Shown here piece by piece: positions 58,757 to 64,000 of a stretch of 64,000 bases of DNA (within the stretch, counting starts at the first letter, position 1; each line of letters begins with the position of its first letter). The notes under the pieces are model-generated. The model was not told where the DNA came from, did not search any database, and was given only the letters and a program-made list of their open reading frames with translations. Position numbers and translations under genes: made by a program. This DNA is from Strongyloides papillosus (Eukaryota; Nematoda; Chromadorea; Rhabditida; Strongyloididae): assembly GCA_005656395.1 (NCBI GenBank), contig SRSI01000065.1, positions 1-64,000 of the forward strand, read 5' to 3'.

Positions 58757-59677
58757 TTAAGGGCCATATATCATTGTTTTGGGAGCCATCATTTTAGGAT
58801 TTGGGCTAAGAGGAAGAGGTGACTTAGGAGGACTATGTTTTCCACCATCTTTCATTGATACACTCATAATAACGTAATTCATAGTTTTTTGTTTACTTCT
58901 ACCAGTGTGAGCATGATAATCTGATTTTGAAGACGGTAATTTCTCATTTATCGATATATCTTTATCGATTGTTATATCTGGATCTTCTTGTCTAATATAA
59001 TCTGTTCTTTTTTCTTCACATTCTCCTTTTGTAGAAATTTTAACAGGTCTATTGGATTGATCTTTTTGTTTTGTATAATCTATTCTTTTTTCTTTACTTT
59101 GTACCTTTGAATAAGTAAGAGAAGTGGCTGGGCATGGATGTCCTTTTGTTTTGGTTGGAACAAGGACAGGGTATGAATCTGTTTCTGGATATTTTGAAAT
59201 TACTTTGGAACTAGGATGTTTGCAAAGAATCTCACCATTCCCTTGTGCTACAACGTTTGGGGATCTCTTTGGCCTTTTTGATTTATCAAAGGCTTGTTGA
59301 AGGAGTGGCAATAATTTTAAATCAACTTCATCAGCTAAAAGGTTTATAGTTCTTAAATGAAATTGTATTGCTTTTACTATGTTAGCCTTCGTAGTATCAT
59401 CATCTTTCACACTTTTTGTTTTATATGTGTCAGCAATTTTTTTAGAAAATACTAATAAATCTTTCACTATCTCTTCAAATGCTTCCTTAATTGGTCCAAG
59501 ATTGTCTTCTTTAGGGCCATTAAAATGATAAACCCTATTATTATTAATTATTGTTGGTGAATTCGAAAGTGAATAAGAAACACTGATAAAGCTAAGTAAA
59601 TAAAGGAAAGAAATTAAAAATTTAATTTTGTTATTTTCAATGTGATACTCAATTCGAGAAGGATTTCTTATATACAT
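58757..59677 (-). CDS. Secreted protein family member 3, extended tail (306 aa)
   Basis: Frame from ATG 59677 to 58757. The signal-peptide core (FLISFLYLLSFISVSYSLS) is at residues ~20-38; the Met that opens member 2 is Ile here (ATT), so translation would need the upstream ATG, giving a longer leader. The conserved helix, LLPLLQQAFDKSKRPKRSPNV and a likely Lys-Arg cleavage site follow at ~120-150. The remaining ~155 residues are Lys/Asp/Ser/Pro-rich with two imperfect repeats (EEKRTDYIRQEDP / KEKRIDYTKQKDQ). Two cysteines flank the middle. Function unknown. Confidence 0.6.
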   Translation of the reverse strand: MYIRNPSRIEYHIENNKIKFLISFLYLLSFISVSYSLSNSPTIINNNRVYHFNGPKEDNLGPIKEAFEEIVKDLLVFSKKIADTYKTKSVKDDDTTKANIVKAIQFHLRTINLLADEVDLKLLPLLQQAFDKSKRPKRSPNVVAQGNGEILCKHPSSKVISKYPETDSYPVLVPTKTKGHPCPATSLTYSKVQSKEKRIDYTKQKDQSNRPVKISTKGECEEKRTDYIRQEDPDITIDKDISINEKLPSSKSDYHAHTGRSKQKTMNYVIMSVSMKDGGKHSPPKSPLPLSPNPKMMAPKTMIYGP

Positions 59678-61353
59678 ACTATTTTACATAATTTATGATA
59701 ATTTATCATAAAAATGATCTTAAACACAGAAAGTTATCTAAATATAGCAAATTATTAGCGATATCATAAATAAAAAAGTTAATTATAAAAACTGTTTAAT
59801 GAATAAATTGTGTGGCAAGAAAATATTTACATTTTTATTTGAAAAATTAGCATTTCTAGACATTTTAATAATAGAAACTTCTTAAGATATTTTTCTGATT
59901 TAGTTAAAGCAATTTTTTTATCTATAACAACATAAATTGTTTTTTGTGATTTATTGAAACAATTGTTTAAATTATAACTTTAAAAAAGATTCTGAGCATA
60001 TTTTGTCTTCATAAATAATGTGCAATAACATATCAGGTTTATCACGAAGTCTTGGTAATAAAATTTATTTTAATTTGCCGAGAAAGTCACAGTAATAAGA
60101 TAACACCATACTTTTGTTTAACTTTTTTGTAGTTAATTAGAAGCTTTATTATTAGTCAATAAGGTATAGTAAACATTAAAAATTAAAATTAATTTATTAA
60201 ATTCTAACTTCTTTCAAAGAACAAACATACTTTACAGAAAAAAGTAATAAATTTTTAGAATTTTAACAATTTAAGCAATTAAAAAAAGATTAGATATATA
60301 AATAATATCATAATTAATATTTTTCTTAAGAATTAATGTCTGATGATCTTCCTAACATAATTATTTAGATTTTAAACTTATAATTTCATTAATTGTTTAA
60401 AAAGAATACTCTTTAAAAAACCTTTATAAAATGTTTTAAAACTAAATTCGGGAACAGTCTTGAAATATTATAAAGATTTGGGCTTTAATATAAGCACTAT
60501 ATCATAAAAAATAACCAGTAGAAAAAAGTCACTGATTAAAATAGCAGACAAAAGTTCTCGAAAAAATTGAGATGTTTTATTAAGATTATCAGTCAAAGAA
60601 AAAAAGATCCAAAAAATTTAAAAATAGTATCGATCAAAATTTCTATATGAAATAACTGATGGAGAATTTTCAGATAAATTAAGTTCTAATAAAGTATTTT
60701 TGATATAAATTACGATCCATTTGGATGTTATTAATGTACAAAAATGTTTCTATACGATGGAGTTTCAATTGAAATTTTTTTTCCTTCATACAAATTTTAA
60801 AAAAAGTTTTAATTAAATCCTACTATTATATAGAGGAGAGATGACCTCGAAAAAATAATTTTTGATTTCAGTGAAATTTAAATATAAATATAGTTTAACT
60901 TTCTCCCTTAATTATAATTTACGTAAATTTAAATATTATAATGATTATATATTATGAGCACTTCTACATGATCGATACAAACAAAATAAAATTTTTACTC
61001 TTTTAAAAAAATTCGCTACTTCACAAAAACTAAATTAACAATTCTACGATTTCTCACACTTTATTTATTAAAATTATAACTTCCATGTAATTATGAATAA
61101 ATGTACAATATGATCTTCAAACAAAAAAAATTAAATTATATGTTATTTAAAGTTGCTTACCATTGTCTTTTCATTAGAAATCCATTGGTGTTATAATGTA
61201 ATGATAATGCGACGTTGAAATAACACAATAATTTAGAATTCTTCAAGGCGCTATACGTGTTTGTATTCTGAAGAAGAAACATTCAAACTTCAAATATAAC
61301 CCTTTTTAATTGTCATTTAATTGCATTTTGAATTTTATTGCATTATACTAAAC
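59678..61353. other. Intergenic DNA, nothing recognised
   Basis: 1.7 kb of A+T-rich sequence with no coding, repeat or RNA signal that I can support. Confidence 0.5.
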
Positions 61354-61875
61354 TATGGATGCTGAAGAAATTTTTTTGATATCTATTATGGAAATTGATT
61401 TGGTTAGGAAGAAGATTTTTGAGTACTTTCCAAGCTTCAAAAGGCATCATTTGTCTTGCTTCAACATGTTGTGAATTGAAACAAATTATCAATAATGAAG
61501 ATTACTAAAAATATACTTTATGATGACGGTCACATAAATATAAGGTTTGCAGAGATTAATGATATAAGAGAATTTATAGATGTTCAAAAAGAATCTAAAT
61601 TTGAAGATGTGTGTATTTGTAGATGAATTTGATTTTTTGACGTTAAAGAAAATGATAATAAACAATCTATTAGAGATAGTTATATTTGTGATAATACTGT
61701 TAGAATTTCATTCAGTTATATGGCGAGAGAACATTCCAGTATGAAGTATGTACCATTTATTAGTAAACTAGCTCAGCAATACCATATAAATTATGGAGAA
61801 AGGAAGGATTTATCAATTTTTAAACTACACGACAAAGATTGTAGCTGTAGTTATCTTCCTCTCCTACATGTTTAG
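61354..61875 (+). pseudogene. F-box family pseudogene
   Basis: From ATG 61354 the frame reads MDAEEIFL..., DLVRKKIFEYFPSFKRHHLS, which has F-box character. A one-base shift near 61454 moves to a second frame (ASTCCELKQIINNEDY), and a further frame then continues DDGHINIRFAEINDIREF..., with TGA stops near 61624 and 61630, to CSYLPLLHV and TAG near 61873. Several lesions make this a pseudogene. It lies ~200 bp upstream of the membrane protein gene in the same orientation. Confidence 0.6.
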
Positions 61876-62072
61876 CTATGCCTACATCATGAAAACATAA
61901 ATACCATAGTTATTCCGATAAATTTTTTTTAATTCATATTTTCAAATACAATGAATTGTTAAATAACTTATTTAATGGCTTTTCGAAACTTTAAAAACTT
62001 TAAACTACTTTATTATTTCGCTTCACCCTCTTCAGTAACTTCTCCCATAATAAGAATACTATTGATAAGACA

Positions 62073-62920
62073 ATGAGACAATTATCAAAAAAAAGAATGC
62101 CACAATACATTTTGACTATTTTGATGATCGTTGTTCTCGTACTGCTGATTACTTTCTATTTTTCTTTTAAAATTGCCATGAAGTATGGAATCAAAGTAAC
62201 AATGGATGATGGAACTTTACTTCAGTTGAAAGAACGTGGTATTTCTGACATTTTGAAGCATCATAATTATTCAATAGAGCAGCATGTAATAAGTTGCATG
62301 AATTGTATTTATGTTTTAAATTCTGATACACATGGTTGTTCTAGAAGGATGAGATGTTATGAAAATTTGGAAGAAATTCTTTTGAAATTATATTATAATT
62401 TGTGTGATTGCTCCTTAGAAATGGCTTTTAAAGCATTTAGAAATATACGATCTTTGAATAATCTTAAGAAAGTTGTAAGATTTGAGTTAACCTTCGCAGA
62501 ACAGCCAATTGAATAAGTAAAAATGAAATAGACATTTGCCATAAAAATGTTAAACATTTTATTTAATTACTACGAAATTCTGTTAAAATACTATACCTAT
62601 ATGGCATTCCAAAGTTAACTAATGACATCAAAAGAACTGTTGAGAGATATATGCCAAATATTGAAGTTTTGTCTCTTGATAAAGTGTCATTTGAAGAAAC
62701 TGACTGCCTTAGCGTTTTTAAGAAATTACAAGTTGTCACCATTCGTAGCGATAAACCAGTAAAAATCCCAGATAGTGTAAAGTTACTTGTCATCAATACT
62801 ACACTCAAAAATGAAAACTGTCGTTTTGACATGTGCTATATAACCCTCCGATGTAGTGTTAAAAAAACAAAATATTCATTTAATTTATTAATAAATGCTA
62901 GTGATCTTAAATTTTCTTAG
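62073..62920 (+). CDS. Small membrane protein with F-box-family-like C-terminus, two exons (235 aa)
   Basis: Exons 62073-62474 and 62615-62920 join in phase 0 (donor GTAAGA, acceptor CCAAAG, 140 nt intron). Residues 10-31 (YILTILMIVVLVLLITFYFSF) are a transmembrane helix or signal anchor. The following part has a CMNC..CSRRMRC cysteine cluster, then LTNDIKRTVERYMPNIEVLSLDKVSFEE..., a leucine-rich-like layout as seen after the F-box in nematode F-box proteins. The acceptor is weak, so the splice is tentative; without it the frame stops at 62516. The 3' exon and flank are duplicated at 11.7-12.9 kb. Confidence 0.5.
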
Positions 62921-63740
62921 TATACTCAATAAAAAAAATTAATATATCAATTAACATAAATGTCAAATCATTTAATAACATAATGAGGTATCATTTTTTA
63001 TAAATTCATATATCTTTATTTATTATTGTTTATAAATTTTTTAGAAAATGTATTGTATATTTTAAAAAACAGATATGTATGTTGTTTTGAATATATATAA
63101 TGTTGAAACGACATACATACTTGTTATAATAATTTGCCATATTTTTTTGTAAAAATGTATATACATTTCTTATAAAATGTGCATATCTTGTTAAAACGAC
63201 ATTACCTATACATTTTTTATAGACATGTACATACATTTCTTATAAACTATCATACATTTTTTAAAAAGCGAATAGTTATTTTAGCATAAATGTATGATCA
63301 ATTTTAAAAATTAAACTCACTTTTTTATATTATATTGACTATACTAAACAGTAATTTTATACAAGTTGAAACGACTGGCATAAAAAAAATAGTACCAAAA
63401 AATCAACATTTGAACAAAAAATGACGATTTATTATATTTTATGATAAAATATATAAAAGATCATAATTTAAGAACATTAAAATAATAAATTTTTTACTGT
63501 ATAATTATGTTTTTAGAATTGATACTGTCTTTAAACAATATTTTTCTCTTTCTAATTATTAATGTCTCTTTTTAAATTAATTTATTCTACTTTTTAGCAA
63601 AAATATTTTTTGAATTAACGAAATTCAACATCTTAAATGATTTTAAAAAATTTAAAATAATTAAAATGTAATTTTTAAAACAATAAGTATTTGTTAATTC
63701 CAATAATTATAAATATTACCAAATAACTATTATTTTACAT
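62790..63740. repeat. Segmental duplicate of 11712-12856
   Basis: Matches the left copy from AAAAATGAAAACTGTCG near 62808 to about 63740, apart from the LTR inserted in the left copy. Both orientations are the same (direct). Confidence 0.75.
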
Positions 63741-64000
63741 TGCGATTTAATTTTAAAATATTAAAATCATAAGCAAAATATTCGGAAAACTTATCACAAA
63801 ATAAAAATGATAATTAATAATGTTTTTTTTATATCACAATTTTTAACAGCGTAAAATAAAGTTTCAATTGGATCTCATATTATACACATATAAACCCTTT
63901 GATTAAATATTTATTGTTAATTCAATATGATCATAATATGCCATTTGCGTTGATTTTTCTACTTAATAAAAATTGCCTTACTTTTAGTAAATAACAATTT

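Overview
The window is very A+T-rich eukaryotic DNA. Its genes have 37-59 nt introns ending in T-rich AG acceptors, and the recognisable families are nematode-like: a transthyretin-like secreted protein, an NRDE-2 homologue, F-box proteins, a serpentine chemoreceptor relic, RABX-5 and mitochondrial L55 relics, and small secreted proteins. I infer a nematode; the base composition would suit a Strongyloides-type genome, but that assignment is inference. Bacterial features (operons, ribosome binding sites, CRISPR) do not apply.

Layout. 0-13 kb is mostly transposon debris: a foldback element with ~440 bp arms (131-1577), an element with double palindromes in its ends (1903-2698), a large intronless ORF with one in-frame stop that looks foreign (3223-5601, candidate endogenous viral or element-derived structural gene), a TIR element abutting it (5597-7064), an intact two-exon transthyretin-like gene (9012-9468), 20-bp tandem repeats, a zinc-finger relic and a clean solo LTR.

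13.37-32.19 kb is the centrepiece: two ~1.9 kb inverted arms, about 98% alike by eye, enclose ~15 kb carrying four intact intron-bearing or single-exon genes: an unknown 357-aa protein, a VRK/CK1-like protein kinase of 534 aa, a 417-aa protein whose C-terminus resembles a degenerate RNase H fold, and an eight-exon 613-aa gene of the invertebrate family with DEFN..PLGS, DxxHDLL, HYP and RFE motifs (which I take to be transposon-derived). The arms and the adjoining DNA are built partly from broken copies of the kinase gene. A recent non-autonomous Ty3/gypsy-like LTR element (identical 214 bp LTRs) and a ~1.1 kb TIR element in an intron are nested inside.

32.19-38.3 kb: a 29-bp satellite with ~380 bp higher-order repeats starts at the right arm and grades into a short open frame of 30-bp coding repeats; then a decayed ~520-bp-period array, a G+C-rich hairpin and a 748 bp TIR element. 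38.9-46.7 kb: decayed rabx-5-like and mL55-like genes head to head, then a three-exon homeodomain-like gene divergent from an AT-hook/coiled-coil/DDE-transposase-like gene, with ~180-bp tandem repeats between them.

47.9-64 kb is more ordinary: intact NRDE-2 homologue (three exons, 1023 aa), a broken chemoreceptor, a frameshifted F-box gene, four tandem members of a secreted-protein family (two broken), an F-box pseudogene and a small membrane protein whose 3' end and downstream DNA are duplicated at 11.7-12.9 kb.

All family calls come from reading translations by eye; no search or alignment was run.
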